Origin: Corynebacterium doosanense CAU 212 = DSM 45436
GTDB lineage: Bacteria; Actinomycetota; Actinomycetes; Mycobacteriales; Mycobacteriaceae
DNA: 64,000 nucleotides
Assembly: GCF_000767055.1 (NCBI RefSeq)
Contig: NZ_CP006764.1
Span: 1,674,001 to 1,738,000, forward strand
Direction: 5' to 3'
Shown here: positions 9,441-18,430 of the stretch, piece by piece
Position numbering within the stretch: position 1 is the stretch's first letter
Layout of the letters: each line of letters opens with the position of its first letter
Position numbers and translations under genes: made by a program
The notes under the pieces: generated by a model
What the model saw: the letters and a program-made list of their open reading frames with translations, nothing else
Database searches by the model: none
What the model was told of the DNA's origin: nothing

Positions 9441-9475
9441 ACAAACTATTGACAATCGGGCACAAACGGGCAATC
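9441..9475. promoter_or_regulatory. Tandem ACAAAC...CAATC direct repeat, candidate SugR operator
   Basis: ACAAAC occurs at 9441-9446 and 9462-9467, exactly 21 bp (two helical turns) apart. Each copy is followed by CAATC (CAATCGGG and CAATCATGG). A TTGACA hexamer at 9449-9454 lies inside the repeat and could serve as the -35 of the pfkB1 promoter. DeoR-family PTS regulators typically bind repeated TGTTTG/ACAAAC words. The position between ptsI and pfkB1 fits SugR control of both; binding is inferred. Confidence 0.5.
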
Positions 9476-9576
9476 ATGGAGTGGTAGCCGTCACTGACCT
9501 ACACGCATGGCCGGAAAAATCACTCCCTCGGGGTGCCGGATGCGCGGCGTAGGCCTCAACGCAAGGACCTCCCGCC

Positions 9577-10563
9577 GTGATTCTCACCGTGACCCCCAAC
9601 CCCAGCATTGATGCCACGCTGCACCTGTCAGAGGACATTGAGCTGGGGGGCGTCAACCGAGCTGCCTCCGCCACCAGCATCGCCGGAGGCAAGGGCGTGA
9701 ACGTCGCCCGGGTCGCGCACCTGGCCGGCCACGCCGTCGCCGCGCTCTTCCCGTCGTCGGTCAGCGATCAGTTTCTCCATCTTGTCGCCGCCACCGGTCT
9801 TCCCTTCGACAACCTTCCCGTCGCGGGAAGCATCCGGGTCAACACCACCCTCACCGAACCGGGGGGCCGCACGACCAAGATCAACGGTCCCGGCCCGGAA
9901 CTGTCCGCGGACCAGGTCACCGAGCTGCTCACCCGACTCGTGGACCGCGCCGCGCACGCCGACGCCGTCGTCCTCGCCGGCTCTCTGCCGCCCGGTGTGC
10001 CGGAGACGTTCTACGTCGATGCCACCGCCGCCCTCCAGGCCCGGTTCCCCGATCTCATCATCGCGGTGGACACGTCGGACAATCCCCTGCGCGCGCTGGG
10101 GAAGGGTTTCGCCACCGCCGCCCCCACCATCATCAAACCCAACGGCTTCGAACTCGGCCAGCTTGCCGGGCTCGACGGCGCGAGCCTCGAGACGGCCGCA
10201 GAGAACGGAGACTTCGGTCCGGTTCTCGCGGCCGCGGCGCGTGTGGTCGCGTCGGGTGTCCGCGAGGTCCTGGTCACCCTCGGCGGTGCCGGGGCCCTGC
10301 TGGTCACCGCGGCAGGCGCCTGGCGCGCCACCCCGCCGCCGGTGACGGTCCGGTCCACCGTCGGGGCCGGGGACAGCTCGCTGGCGGGTTATCTGCTGGC
10401 GCGCATCGCGGGCAAGGAACCTCCCGAAGCGCTCCGGTCGGCCGTTGCCTACGGCACCGCTGCGGCGGGTCTCCCCGGCACCGACCTTCCCTCTCCCGCA
10501 CAACTCAACATCGACGGCGTCTCCGTCTCCCCTCTCCCCCTGAGCCCAGTGAAGGACATCTAA
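9577..10563 (+). CDS. fruK: 1-phosphofructokinase
   Basis: 328 aa PfkB/ribokinase-family sugar kinase that phosphorylates fructose-1-P, made by the fructose PTS, to fructose-1,6-bisphosphate. The N-terminal signature GGKGVNVARVAHLAG and the C-terminal anion-hole/catalytic motif VGAGDSSLAGYL are intact. The start is a GTG at 9577 (MILTVTPNPSIDATL) with AAGGAC about 8 nt upstream. It is followed 3 bp later by ptsF, so the two are one operon. The gene is called pfkB1 in C. glutamicum. Unlike that species, no fruR gene precedes it. Confidence 0.95.
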   Translation: MILTVTPNPSIDATLHLSEDIELGGVNRAASATSIAGGKGVNVARVAHLAGHAVAALFPSSVSDQFLHLVAATGLPFDNLPVAGSIRVNTTLTEPGGRTTKINGPGPELSADQVTELLTRLVDRAAHADAVVLAGSLPPGVPETFYVDATAALQARFPDLIIAVDTSDNPLRALGKGFATAAPTIIKPNGFELGQLAGLDGASLETAAENGDFGPVLAAAARVVASGVREVLVTLGGAGALLVTAAGAWRATPPPVTVRSTVGAGDSSLAGYLLARIAGKEPPEALRSAVAYGTAAAGLPGTDLPSPAQLNIDGVSVSPLPLSPVKDI

Positions 10564-10566
10564 GAC

Positions 10567-12669
10567 ATGGCTTCTCCCATCATCACCACCGAGCTGGTCC
10601 GCCTCGACGCGGACCTCGGCTCGACCACGGAGCAGGTGATCTCCTCACTCGCTGAGTTGGTGGCCTCCACCGGTCGATCAACCGACGCCGCCGAGCTGGC
10701 CGCCGCCGCCTACGCCCGCGAGACCTCGGCCGGAACGGGTGTTCCCGGGCGGGTCGCCATCCCCCATGCCCGCGCGGAGTCCGTCACTGAGCCGACGCTG
10801 GCGTTTGCCCGCCTGAGCCGGCCCGTGGACTTCGCCGGGCCCGACGGGGACGCGGAGCTGGTCTTTCTCATCGCCGCGCCCGCGGGTGGCGGCAAGGAGC
10901 ACCTGAAGATCCTGTCCAAGCTCGCCCGCGCCCTGGTCCGGGGTGACTTCGTCGAGCGGCTGCGCAGCGCGACCTCCGACGAGGAGATCGTCGCCGCCGT
11001 GACCGAGGTGGTCAACGCGGAGAAGAAACCCGCGGCCGCTACCGGAACCTCCACCGCCGCCAAAGCAGCCACCGCCGCCGCGTCCGGCGACACCACCGCC
11101 GCGGCCGACAAACCCCTGCGCATCGTCGCCGTCACCGCGTGCACCACGGGCATCGCGCACACCTACATGGCCGCCGACGCCCTGTCCCAGGCCGCCGAGG
11201 CCCGCGGCGACATCGACTTCCACGTGGAGACCCAGGGTTCCTCCGGGAACACCCCGCTGAGCGAGGACATCATCAAGAGCGCGGACGCGGTCATCTTCGC
11301 TGTCGACGTGGCCGTCCGGGAGAAGAACCGTTTCGCCGGCCTGCCCGTGATCCAGTCCCCCGTCAAGCGCGGCATCAACGAGCCCGGTCAGATGCTCGAC
11401 GAGGCCATTGCCGCCTCGAAGGATCCGGACGCACCCCGGGTCGCGGCCTCGCGTAGCGACGACAGCGCGTCCGCCGCGGGCGCCAACGAGAGCTGGCCCA
11501 AGCGCATCCAGCAGGCCGTCATGACCGGCGTGTCCTACATGATCCCGTTCGTCGCGGCCGGCGGCCTGCTGCTCGCCTTCGGTTTCCTCGTCGGCGGCTA
11601 CGACGTCGCCAATGCGGCGCAGCACATCGCCACCCACTTCACCTTCGGCAACTTGCCCGGAAACTCCGTCGACGTCGAGGGCGAGGTGATGGAGTTCGAC
11701 CGCTCCGGCATCCTGCTCTATCTCGGCGCGGTCCTCTTCGCCACCGGTCAGATGGCCATGGGATTCATCGTCCCGGCACTCTCCGGCTTCATCGCCTTCT
11801 CCCTCGCCGGCCGCCCCGGCATCGCCCCGGGCTTCGCCGGTGGCGCGATTGCGGTCCTGCTCGGCGCGGGTTTCATCGGCGGTCTGGTCACCGGCATCAT
11901 CGCCGGCCTGGTCGCCTACTGGATCGGCAACTGGAAGGTGCCCAGGATCATCGGCTCCCTCATGCCGGTGGTCATCATCCCGCTGGTGACCACCCTGGTG
12001 GTCGGCCTGCTCATGTTCCTGCTGCTGGGCCGCCCGCTCGAGGCCATCATGACCGGCCTCACCGACTGGCTCAGCTCCATGTCCGGCGCCTCCGCCGTGC
12101 TGCTCGGCATCATCCTCGGTCTGATGATGTGTGTCGACCTCGGCGGCCCGGTGAACAAGGCGGCCTATCTCTTCGCCACCGCTGGCCTGTCCACGGGCGA
12201 CGAGGCCTCGATGAACATCATGGCCGCGGTCATGGCCGCCGGTATGGTCCCGCCGATTGCTCTGTCGCTGGCCACCTTCCTGCGCAAGCGCCTCTTCACC
12301 CCCGCGGAGCAGGAGAACGGCAAGTCCGCCTGGCTGCTCGGCCTGTCCTTCATCTCCGAGGGCGCCATCCCGTTCGCCGCGGCCGACCCGCTCCGGGTCA
12401 TCCCCGCGATGATGGCCGGCGGCGCCGCCACCGGTGCCGTCTCCATGGCCCTGGGCGTGGGCTCCCGCGCCCCGCACGGCGGCATCTTCGTGCTCTTCGC
12501 CGTGTCGCCGTGGTGGGGTTTCCTCCTCTCGCTCGTGGTGGGCACCGCGGTCGCGACCGTCGCGGTCATCGCGCTCAAGCAGTTCTGGCCCAACAAGGTC
12601 ATCGAGCAGGCCGCCGAGGAGGCCGCCGCCGAGGAAGAAATCCGTGCCGCGGAGCCCGTTAACGCCTAG
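10567..12669 (+). CDS. ptsF: Fructose-specific PTS Enzyme IIABC
   Basis: 700 aa fusion of all three EII domains in A-B-C order. The EIIA-Fru domain (about residues 1-155) has the phospho-His region RVAIPHARAES. An Ala/Thr-rich linker follows. The EIIB domain (about 185-285) has the active Cys in VTACTTGIAHTYMAADAL. The EIIC domain (about 310-690) has about nine membrane helices. It imports fructose as fructose-1-phosphate, the substrate of the upstream kinase. It is translated from an ATG 3 bp after fruK and followed by ptsH 42 bp on. Confidence 0.96.
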   Translation: MASPIITTELVRLDADLGSTTEQVISSLAELVASTGRSTDAAELAAAAYARETSAGTGVPGRVAIPHARAESVTEPTLAFARLSRPVDFAGPDGDAELVFLIAAPAGGGKEHLKILSKLARALVRGDFVERLRSATSDEEIVAAVTEVVNAEKKPAAATGTSTAAKAATAAASGDTTAAADKPLRIVAVTACTTGIAHTYMAADALSQAAEARGDIDFHVETQGSSGNTPLSEDIIKSADAVIFAVDVAVREKNRFAGLPVIQSPVKRGINEPGQMLDEAIAASKDPDAPRVAASRSDDSASAAGANESWPKRIQQAVMTGVSYMIPFVAAGGLLLAFGFLVGGYDVANAAQHIATHFTFGNLPGNSVDVEGEVMEFDRSGILLYLGAVLFATGQMAMGFIVPALSGFIAFSLAGRPGIAPGFAGGAIAVLLGAGFIGGLVTGIIAGLVAYWIGNWKVPRIIGSLMPVVIIPLVTTLVVGLLMFLLLGRPLEAIMTGLTDWLSSMSGASAVLLGIILGLMMCVDLGGPVNKAAYLFATAGLSTGDEASMNIMAAVMAAGMVPPIALSLATFLRKRLFTPAEQENGKSAWLLGLSFISEGAIPFAAADPLRVIPAMMAGGAATGAVSMALGVGSRAPHGGIFVLFAVSPWWGFLLSLVVGTAVATVAVIALKQFWPNKVIEQAAEEAAAEEEIRAAEPVNA

Positions 12670-12711
12670 TCTCGTAGGCAGACTCACGCTCTCAACGAAA
12701 GGACAAGTTTC

Positions 12712-12978
12712 ATGGCTTCCAAGACCGTCAAGGTTGGATCATCCGTCGGCCTGCACGCCCGTCCCGCGACCGTCGTCGCCGAGGCCGCCTCGGAGTACGA
12801 CGACGACATCTTCCTCACCCTCGTCGGTGACGAGGACGACGAGGAGACCGACGCCGCGTCCTCCCTCATGATCATGGCCCTCGGTGCCGAGCACGGCGAC
12901 GAGGTCACCGTGACCTCCGACAACGCCGAGGCCGTGGAGAAGATCGCCGCGCTGATCGAGAAAGATCTCGACGCGTAG
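12712..12978 (+). CDS. ptsH: Phosphocarrier protein HPr
   Basis: 88 aa HPr. The phosphorylated His15 is in VGLHARPATVV. The position equivalent to regulatory Ser46 of Firmicutes is Ser50 (AASSLMIMALG), shifted by a short acidic insertion (GDEDDEETD) also seen in corynebacterial HPr. No HprK is expected in this group, so Ser phosphorylation is unlikely. HPr relays phosphate from EI to the EII proteins. AAAGGA lies upstream of the ATG. It is the last gene of fruK-ptsF-ptsH, ended by the terminator at 12996-13028. Confidence 0.96.
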   Translation: MASKTVKVGSSVGLHARPATVVAEAASEYDDDIFLTLVGDEDDEETDAASSLMIMALGAEHGDEVTVTSDNAEAVEKIAALIEKDLDA

Positions 12979-12984
12979 ATCTTC

Positions 12985-12995
12985 GCTTATCGACG
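12985..12995 (+). repeat. 11-bp repeated word GCTTATCGACG, copy 2 (intergenic)
   Basis: Exact copy 6 bp after the ptsH stop and directly abutting the terminator stem. It is the only intergenic copy, so here coding constraint cannot explain the word. Confidence 0.6.
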
Positions 12996-13028
12996 AAAGC
13001 CCCGCACAGATTCCTGTGCGGGGCTTTT
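12996..13028 (+). terminator. Rho-independent terminator of fruK-ptsF-ptsH
   Basis: A perfect 14-bp stem (AAAGCCCCGCACAG / CTGTGCGGGGCTTT) with a 4-nt ATTC loop, followed by T residues. The A-rich start lets it also act leftward for the convergent uraA. Confidence 0.9.
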
Positions 13029-13039
13029 GGTCTGCCCGA

Positions 13040-14332
13040 CTAGTTCTTCAGCGCGACCGCGTAGCGTCCCTCGCCGAAGGTGCGGTAGGCCCACAGCAGC
13101 AGCGGGTAACCGATGAGGATGCCGATCGATCCCCAGGCGATGCCCTCGAGCTCAATCCCGAACAGCGGAAGGGTGAGATTGCCGATGCCGGCGATCATCG
13201 CCACGGCCGCCGCCGCGAGATTGACGGGATGGGTGAAGTCGACCTTGTTGTCCATCCAGATCCGCACGCCGAGGAGGCCGATCATGCCGTAGAGCATGAT
13301 GGCCGCGCCGCCGAGCACCCCGGTGGGAATGGTGGTGATGAGCGCGCCGAACTTGGGCACGAAGGCCAGGGCGATGGCGAAGAAACCCGCCACCCAGTAC
13401 GCGGCGGTGGAGTACACCTTGGTCGCGGCCATGACACCGATGTTCTCGGCGTAGGTGGTGGTGCCGGAGCCGCCGAAGCTGCCGGCGAGGGTGGTGGCGA
13501 TGCCGTCGCCGATGAGCGCCCGGCCGGAAAGATCGTCGACATCGTCGCCGGTCATGCCACCGACGGCCTTAACGTGCCCGATGTTCTCGGCGATGAGCAC
13601 CACGAGCACCGGCAGGGTCACCATGATCACCGAGAAGCGGAATTCCGGCGCATGGAACTGCGGCATTCCGATCCACGCGGCCGCGGAGATCGCCTCGCTC
13701 GCTCCCTCGCTGAGGTTTCCGGTCAGCGCGGCAAACATCCAGCCCAGCACCACGCCGAGGAGGATGGACAGGCGCGAGGCCATCCCCCGGGCGAGCACGG
13801 TGAAGGCGAGGATGGCGGCCAGGGTGACAAAGGCGACCAGGGGCTGCGCCTCGAAGTTCGCGGTCGCGGCGGGTGCGAGGTTGAAGCCGATCAACGCGAC
13901 GATGGCACCGGTCACGGCGGGTGGCATCACGGCATCGATAAGCCTCCTGCCGGCGAGGTGCACGATGATGCCCACCCCGATGAGCACCAGGCCCGTGACC
14001 ACGACTCCACCCAGCTGCGCCCCGATGCCCTCACCAGCGGACGCGGAGAGTGGCGCGATGAACGCGAACGAGGAACCGAGGTAGCTCGGCAGGCGGTTGC
14101 GGGTGAGCAGCAGGAAGATGATCGTGCCCAGGCCCGAGAACAGCAGGGTGGTGTTGACCGGGAATCCGGTAATCGTGGGAACCAGCAGCGTGGCGCCGAA
14201 CATGGCCACCACGTGCTGCATGCCGATGCTCACCGTGCGCGGCCAGCTCAGGCGTTCACCCGGGGCGACGACGGCTCCGGGCGCTATCTTTCGGCCGTCT
14301 CCGTGGACAGCCCAACCAAAGGAATTATTCAC
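13040..14332 (-). CDS. uraA: Uracil/xanthine permease (NCS2 family)
   Basis: 430 aa nucleobase:cation symporter-2 protein with about 12-14 hydrophobic segments. It has the family's early QH motif (IGMQHVVAMFGATLLVP) and the central signature region (ENIGHVKAVGGMTGDDVDD, then GTTTYAENIGVMAATKVYS), typical of UraA/PyrP uracil permeases. It imports uracil by proton symport. The start is GTG at 14332 (MNNSFGWAVHG). It follows hflX by 27 bp, but an inverted repeat lies between them. Uracil is the likeliest substrate, with xanthine possible. A near-copy (10/11) of the repeated word lies at 13933. Confidence 0.85.
   Translation of the reverse strand: MNNSFGWAVHGDGRKIAPGAVVAPGERLSWPRTVSIGMQHVVAMFGATLLVPTITGFPVNTTLLFSGLGTIIFLLLTRNRLPSYLGSSFAFIAPLSASAGEGIGAQLGGVVVTGLVLIGVGIIVHLAGRRLIDAVMPPAVTGAIVALIGFNLAPAATANFEAQPLVAFVTLAAILAFTVLARGMASRLSILLGVVLGWMFAALTGNLSEGASEAISAAAWIGMPQFHAPEFRFSVIMVTLPVLVVLIAENIGHVKAVGGMTGDDVDDLSGRALIGDGIATTLAGSFGGSGTTTYAENIGVMAATKVYSTAAYWVAGFFAIALAFVPKFGALITTIPTGVLGGAAIMLYGMIGLLGVRIWMDNKVDFTHPVNLAAAAVAMIAGIGNLTLPLFGIELEGIAWGSIGILIGYPLLLWAYRTFGEGRYAVALKN
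13933..13943 (-). repeat. 11-bp repeated word, near-copy (10/11), inside uraA
   Basis: Reads CATCGATAAGC on the plus strand, one base off CGTCGATAAGC. In uraA it encodes Leu-Ile-Asp with the uncommon CTT leucine codon. Confidence 0.45.
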
Positions 14333-14354
14333 AGACCGTGATTATCCACGGTCT
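14333..14354 (-). terminator. Inverted repeat between hflX and uraA
   Basis: A perfect 8-bp stem AGACCGTG / CACGGTCT with loop ATTATC fills the 27-bp gap. It has no T-tract, so it is more likely a weak attenuator or mRNA-stabilising hairpin than a full terminator. Confidence 0.4.
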
Positions 14355-14359
14355 CCGGC

Positions 14360-15877
14360 CTAAACCACGAATTCGTCCAGCTCCTGGGCGACCCGCTGCG
14401 GCAGGCGGACGTCGAGACGCGTCCCGTCCTCGTCGTACTTCTCCGCCAGGACCGTGCCCACCTCGTGGATGCGCGAGACCACGTCACCGCGGGTGAAGGG
14501 CACGAGCATCTCGACGTGCGCGTCCAGCGAGTTGAGGAAGAGCTCGATGCGCGCCGTGAGCTCGTCGATCCCCTCCCCCGTGGCGGCGGAGACATAGACG
14601 ACGTTGTCGCGGTCCAGGGTGTGGCGCAGTTCCGCGAGGGTCACCGGGTCGGCGGCATCGATCTTGTTCACCACGATGAGCTCCGGGGGCACGTCCTCGC
14701 CGCTCTCGCGGACGATGTCGTAGATGACCTTGTTCACCGCCTCGATCTGCTTGAGCGGGAACGGATCCGCGCCGTCGACGACGTGGAGGATGAGGTCGGC
14801 GCCGAGCACCTCCTCGAGGGTGGACTTGAACGCCTCCACCAGCTGGGTGGGCAGGTGGCGAACGAAGCCGACGGTGTCGGTGAAGACGATGGCGCGGCCG
14901 TCGGGAAGATGAGCGCGCCGGGTCGTGGGGTCGAGGGTGGCGAACAGCGCGTCCTCGACGAGCACGCCCGCGCCGGTCATGGCGTTGATGAGCGAGGACT
15001 TGCCGGCGTTGGTGTAGCCGGCGATGGCGATCTGCGGGGTGGTGGAGCCCCGGCGCTGGGAACGTTTGATCTCACGCGCGGTCTTCATCGCGGAGAGTTC
15101 CTTGCGCAGCTTGGCCATGTCGGTGCGCAGACGCCGACGGTCGGCCTCGATCCGGGTCTCACCGGGGCCACGCAGGCCCACGCCGCCGTTGGAACCCGCC
15201 CGGCCGCCGGCCTGGCGCGAGAGGTTGCCACCCCAACCACGCACGCGGGTGTAGAGGTACTCCATCTGGGCGAGCGAGACCTGGGCCTTGCCCTCCTTGG
15301 ACTTCGCGTGCTGGGCGAAGATGTCCAGGATGAGCATGGTGCGGTCAATGACCTTGGTCTTCAGCCGGTCCTCCAGCGTGATGAGCTGACCGGGCGAGAG
15401 CTCGCCGTCGAACACGACGGTGTCGGCGCCGGTGGACTCCACGATGGTCTTGAGCTGATCCACCTTGCCCGAACCGATGTATGTGCCGGGATCGGGTTTG
15501 TCACGCTTCTGATAGAGCAGGTCGTGGACCTCGGCACCGGCGGTCTCGGCAAGCGCGGCCAGCTCCGCCATGTTCGCCTCGACCTCGGCGGTCGTGCCCT
15601 CCGTCCACACGCCGACGAGGATGACCTGCTCGAGGCGCAGCTTGCGGTACTCGACCTCGTAGCCGTCCTCGGTGTCCTCCGAGCGGATGTCCGTGTCCCG
15701 GGTGACGCGGCGGAACGCGTTGCGCTCCGCGAGTTCGAGCTCACCGACGGTCGGGCTCTCCAGATCGGAGAGGTCGCGGCCGGAGTCCTCGGCCTCGCGC
15801 TGGGGGGCGTTCTCGCGGAAGGCGCGGGCCAGAAGGTCGTCGTGGTCTGGAGTGGTTTCTCGGGGGAATTCAGTCAT
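14360..15877 (-). CDS. hflX: GTPase HflX
   Basis: 505 aa. The N-terminal HflX domain carries the family's GSGKVDQLK and FDGELSPGQ segments. A basic coiled-coil linker follows (about 255-310), then a G domain with G1 GYTNAGKSSL, G3 DTVGFVRHLP and G4 VNKID. HflX binds the large ribosomal subunit and splits stalled 70S ribosomes during stress. The ATG at 15877 (MTEFPRETTPDHDD) is preferred; the longer upstream frame overlaps the divergent gene's control region. The order miaA-dapF-(unknown)-hflX is conserved in Corynebacteriales. Confidence 0.93.
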   Translation of the reverse strand: MTEFPRETTPDHDDLLARAFRENAPQREAEDSGRDLSDLESPTVGELELAERNAFRRVTRDTDIRSEDTEDGYEVEYRKLRLEQVILVGVWTEGTTAEVEANMAELAALAETAGAEVHDLLYQKRDKPDPGTYIGSGKVDQLKTIVESTGADTVVFDGELSPGQLITLEDRLKTKVIDRTMLILDIFAQHAKSKEGKAQVSLAQMEYLYTRVRGWGGNLSRQAGGRAGSNGGVGLRGPGETRIEADRRRLRTDMAKLRKELSAMKTAREIKRSQRRGSTTPQIAIAGYTNAGKSSLINAMTGAGVLVEDALFATLDPTTRRAHLPDGRAIVFTDTVGFVRHLPTQLVEAFKSTLEEVLGADLILHVVDGADPFPLKQIEAVNKVIYDIVRESGEDVPPELIVVNKIDAADPVTLAELRHTLDRDNVVYVSAATGEGIDELTARIELFLNSLDAHVEMLVPFTRGDVVSRIHEVGTVLAEKYDEDGTRLDVRLPQRVAQELDEFVV

Positions 15878-15954
15878 TTGGGTGTAAGTATCCCACGTGG
15901 CCAATTCGCCGGCCAATAGGGGCGGGGGGTTATGGGCAAACGACCACCAGCGGT

Positions 15955-15960
15955 TAGAGT
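15955..15960 (+). promoter_or_regulatory. -10 element TAGAGT, leaderless promoter
   Basis: TAGAGT ends 8 nt before the ATG at 15969, so transcription should begin at or next to the start codon. Confidence 0.6.
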
Positions 15961-15968
15961 CGAAAGAC

Positions 15969-16712
15969 ATGAGCACCGATTTGAAGAGCATTGGACTGGG
16001 CTTCGACCGCTGGCAGGATGCCGTGGAAGCGGCGATCGCCACGAATCAGCTGGCCGTGATCGGTGAGATCCGCGGCGGACAGCTCATCCAGTACACCGAT
16101 GCCTCCGGTGCGCTCATCAACATCATGGCCGTGGAGCCCTATGCCACCTTCGCGGGTTTCGAGTCTCTCACCCAGACCTACGGCAACGTCACCATGGTCA
16201 ATGATGTGCTCGCCTACTGCGAGGTCCTCGATCCCAACGGCAAGGTCATGACCGCCGTGACCATGAACCTCGCCCAGGGCCCGCTGCTCGCGGAGCTGGA
16301 CACCCAGGAATGGCAGCAGCTGGGTATCGCCGCCCTCGTCGTGGACCAGCAGACCTACGCCGATGCCGAGGCCTACGAGCAGGCCACCGGCACTCCCGTC
16401 GGCCTCCTGGTTTCCGAGGGCGCGCAGGTCGTGGCCTCGGGCTCCGGCGCCTCGGTGCCCGATGCCTCGGCCGAGTTCTCCGCCCGGGTGCTGGACGCCG
16501 AACACCGGCACAACCAGCTCACCGGCCAGCGGTTCATCCACGCGACCGTCGACGGGGCGTTCCCCTTCGACCTGTGCCTTCCCGATGCCGCCGAGCTGCC
16601 AGCACGCAATTCCGTCATCGCCGGAACCGCGGTGATGACCGCGATGATCCTCTCCCCCATGGGCGGCGGCTGCGGGGGTTGCGGCGGCAACTGCGCCTGC
16701 GGCGGGCACTAG
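15969..16712 (+). CDS. Conserved protein of unknown function with Cys/Gly-rich C-terminal tail
   Basis: 247 aa soluble protein with no signal peptide or membrane helix. The ordered part (about residues 1-225) has alternating alpha/beta-like patterns but no motif I can assign. The last ~15 residues are extraordinary: GGGCGGCGGNCACGGH, with four Cys and a terminal His, which looks like a metal-binding or redox tail. The ATG at 15969 is supported by a leaderless -10 (TAGAGT). It sits between divergent hflX and convergent dapF, and an uncharacterised protein in the same place is common in corynebacteria. Function unknown. Confidence 0.8.
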   Translation: MSTDLKSIGLGFDRWQDAVEAAIATNQLAVIGEIRGGQLIQYTDASGALINIMAVEPYATFAGFESLTQTYGNVTMVNDVLAYCEVLDPNGKVMTAVTMNLAQGPLLAELDTQEWQQLGIAALVVDQQTYADAEAYEQATGTPVGLLVSEGAQVVASGSGASVPDASAEFSARVLDAEHRHNQLTGQRFIHATVDGAFPFDLCLPDAAELPARNSVIAGTAVMTAMILSPMGGGCGGCGGNCACGGH

Positions 16713-16718
16713 ACCCGG

Positions 16719-17531
16719 TTACAGCGCGTCGAGATCGACCTCGCCCGTCGCGACAATTTTCGACGGCCCGGTCAACGTGGCCCCTTCGTCATCCACGGTG
16801 ACGGTGACCCGCCCACCGGGGACGTGGACGTCCACGGTGCCCTCGCCCACCCCGGCATCGGCCAGCGCAGCGGTGGCCGCAGCGACGGTTCCCGTGCCGC
16901 AGGATCGGGTTTCGCCGACGCCACGCTCGTAGACACGCATGTGCACGGCTCCGTCGACCAGCGGGGTGAGCACCTCCACGTTGACGCCCTGCGGGAAGAA
17001 GTCGCGGTCAAAGACGGGCGCCACCAGATCCATCTCTGCGAGCTGCTCGGCACGAAGATCCGGGATGACCGCCGCCAGGTGCGGGTTGCCCACGTCAACC
17101 CCCAGACCGGCGAGGGAGAGATCCCCGATCTGCGCGGTGCTCACCCCGGTGACCTCCGCCTTTCCCATCCCCACGGAGACGACCGCGTCGGTGTCGTTCG
17201 CCTGGTGGATCGTCACCGACCGCTCACCCGCCCGGGTACCGATGACAAACCTGTCCTCCGCCACGCCCTCGCGGGTGCGCAGCCAGTGCGCGAACACCCG
17301 CACGCCGTTCCCGCACATCTCGGCGATGGAGCCGTCGGCGTTGCGGTAGTCCATGAACCACTGTCCGTCCCTGCGCACGACGTGCAGCAGCCCGTCGCCG
17401 CCGATACCCGCTCGCCGGTCGCACAGCCCGGCCACCGTCTCAGGCGTCAGCTCGAGCGTGTCCTCGGGGTCGGAGACGATGACAAAGTCGTTCTCGGTTC
17501 CGTGGCCTTTGGCGAAGTTCAGAGTATTCAC
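16719..17531 (-). CDS. dapF: Diaminopimelate epimerase
   Basis: 270 aa. It interconverts LL- and meso-diaminopimelate for lysine and peptidoglycan. Both catalytic cysteines are present: Cys73 ([11 protein letters not shown]) and Cys211 ([13 protein letters not shown]). The start is a GTG at 17531 ([16 protein letters not shown]) that overlaps the miaA TGA as GTGA, indicating translational coupling. dapA and dapB lie 24-26 kb away in this window. Confidence 0.97.
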   Translation of the reverse strand: MNTLNFAKGHGTENDFVIVSDPEDTLELTPETVAGLCDRRAGIGGDGLLHVVRRDGQWFMDYRNADGSIAEMCGNGVRVFAHWLRTREGVAEDRFVIGTRAGERSVTIHQANDTDAVVSVGMGKAEVTGVSTAQIGDLSLAGLGVDVGNPHLAAVIPDLRAEQLAEMDLVAPVFDRDFFPQGVNVEVLTPLVDGAVHMRVYERGVGETRSCGTGTVAAATAALADAGVGEGTVDVHVPGGRVTVTVDDEGATLTGPSKIVATGEVDLDAL

Positions 17532-18430
17532 GCCAACGAGTCTAGCGCCTGCTTAAGCGTCGGCCCCGAGGCGTCGATCCACCGGATTCGGCCGTCGCGC
17601 CGGAACCAGGACCGCTGCCGGCGGACGTACCGCCTGGTGCCCGTGACGGTGCGTTCCTGCGCCTCAGCCAGGGTCAGTTCCCCCGCAAAAAACGCCAGCA
17701 CCTGGGCGTAGCCGATGGCACGTCCGGCGGTGGAGTCGGCGATGAGGCCGCGCTCGGCGGTGAGGTGGCGGACTTCGTCGATAAGCCCGCTGTCGAACAT
17801 TTCCCGCGTGCGCTGCTCGATGCGTGGGTTGAGCCAATCCGCGGTGGTCTCCAGGCCGATGATGCGGGTGTCCCAGCGCGGCGGCGCGTCCTTCGGCGGC
17901 TGGGAGGCGGCGAAGGGGCGGCCGGTGAGTTCGATGACTTCGAGCGCACGCACCGTACGGCGTTCGTCCTGGGACTCGATGACCGCCGCCGCCGCGGGGT
18001 CCGCCGCCGCGAGTTCCGCGTGGAGCCGGGTAATGCCGACCTCTCTGAGTCGGGCCTCCCACCGGGCACGCACGGCCGGGTCGGTGGGCGGGAACTGGAA
18101 GTCGTCGATGAGCGCCTGGTAGTAAAGCATGGAACCGCCGACGAAGATCGGCGTCACCCCGCGTGCCATGAGCTCCTCGGCCCGCGCGACGGCCATGTCC
18201 TGGTAGGCGGCCACGGACGCCTCCTCGGTGACGTCCCAGATGTCGAGGAGGTGGTGCGGGATTCCGCGGCGCTCGGCCACGGGCAGCTTCGCCGTGCCGA
18301 TTTCCATCTCGCGGTAGAGCTGCATGGAGTCGACGTTGATGATCTCCCCGCCCAGATGTTCCGCCAGGTCGAGCGAGAGGCTGGACTTGCCGGACGCGGT
18401 GGGCCCGACCACAGCAACGGGCCGGATCAC
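17528..18430 (-). CDS. miaA: tRNA dimethylallyltransferase
   Basis: 300 aa. It transfers the dimethylallyl group from DMAPP to A37 of tRNAs reading UNN codons, the first step to ms2i6A, completed by MiaB (also in this window). The P-loop [17 protein letters not shown] is at the N-terminus and the [16 protein letters not shown] signature follows. The GTG at 18430 forms GTGA with the upstream gene's stop. The longer frame upstream is out of family. One exact copy of the repeated word at 17776 encodes Leu-Ile-Asp with CTT. Confidence 0.95.
   Translation of the reverse strand: MIRPVAVVGPTASGKSSLSLDLAEHLGGEIINVDSMQLYREMEIGTAKLPVAERRGIPHHLLDIWDVTEEASVAAYQDMAVARAEELMARGVTPIFVGGSMLYYQALIDDFQFPPTDPAVRARWEARLREVGITRLHAELAAADPAAAAVIESQDERRTVRALEVIELTGRPFAASQPPKDAPPRWDTRIIGLETTADWLNPRIEQRTREMFDSGLIDEVRHLTAERGLIADSTAGRAIGYAQVLAFFAGELTLAEAQERTVTGTRRYVRRQRSWFRRDGRIRWIDASGPTLKQALDSLA
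17776..17786 (-). repeat. 11-bp repeated word GCTTATCGACG, copy 3 (inside miaA)
   Basis: Exact copy, orientation minus. It reads GGG-CTT-ATC-GAC-GAA in miaA, with the uncommon CTT codon. Confidence 0.6.

Noticed and set aside
12985..12995. TTATCGACG as a DnaA box (TTATCCACA)
   Set aside because: Two of nine bases differ, copies are spread singly through genes, and there is no clustering or AT-rich unwinding element, so an origin is not supported.
14341..14350. TTATCCACG near the hflX-uraA inverted repeat as a DnaA box
   Set aside because: A single site; better explained as part of the hairpin stem.
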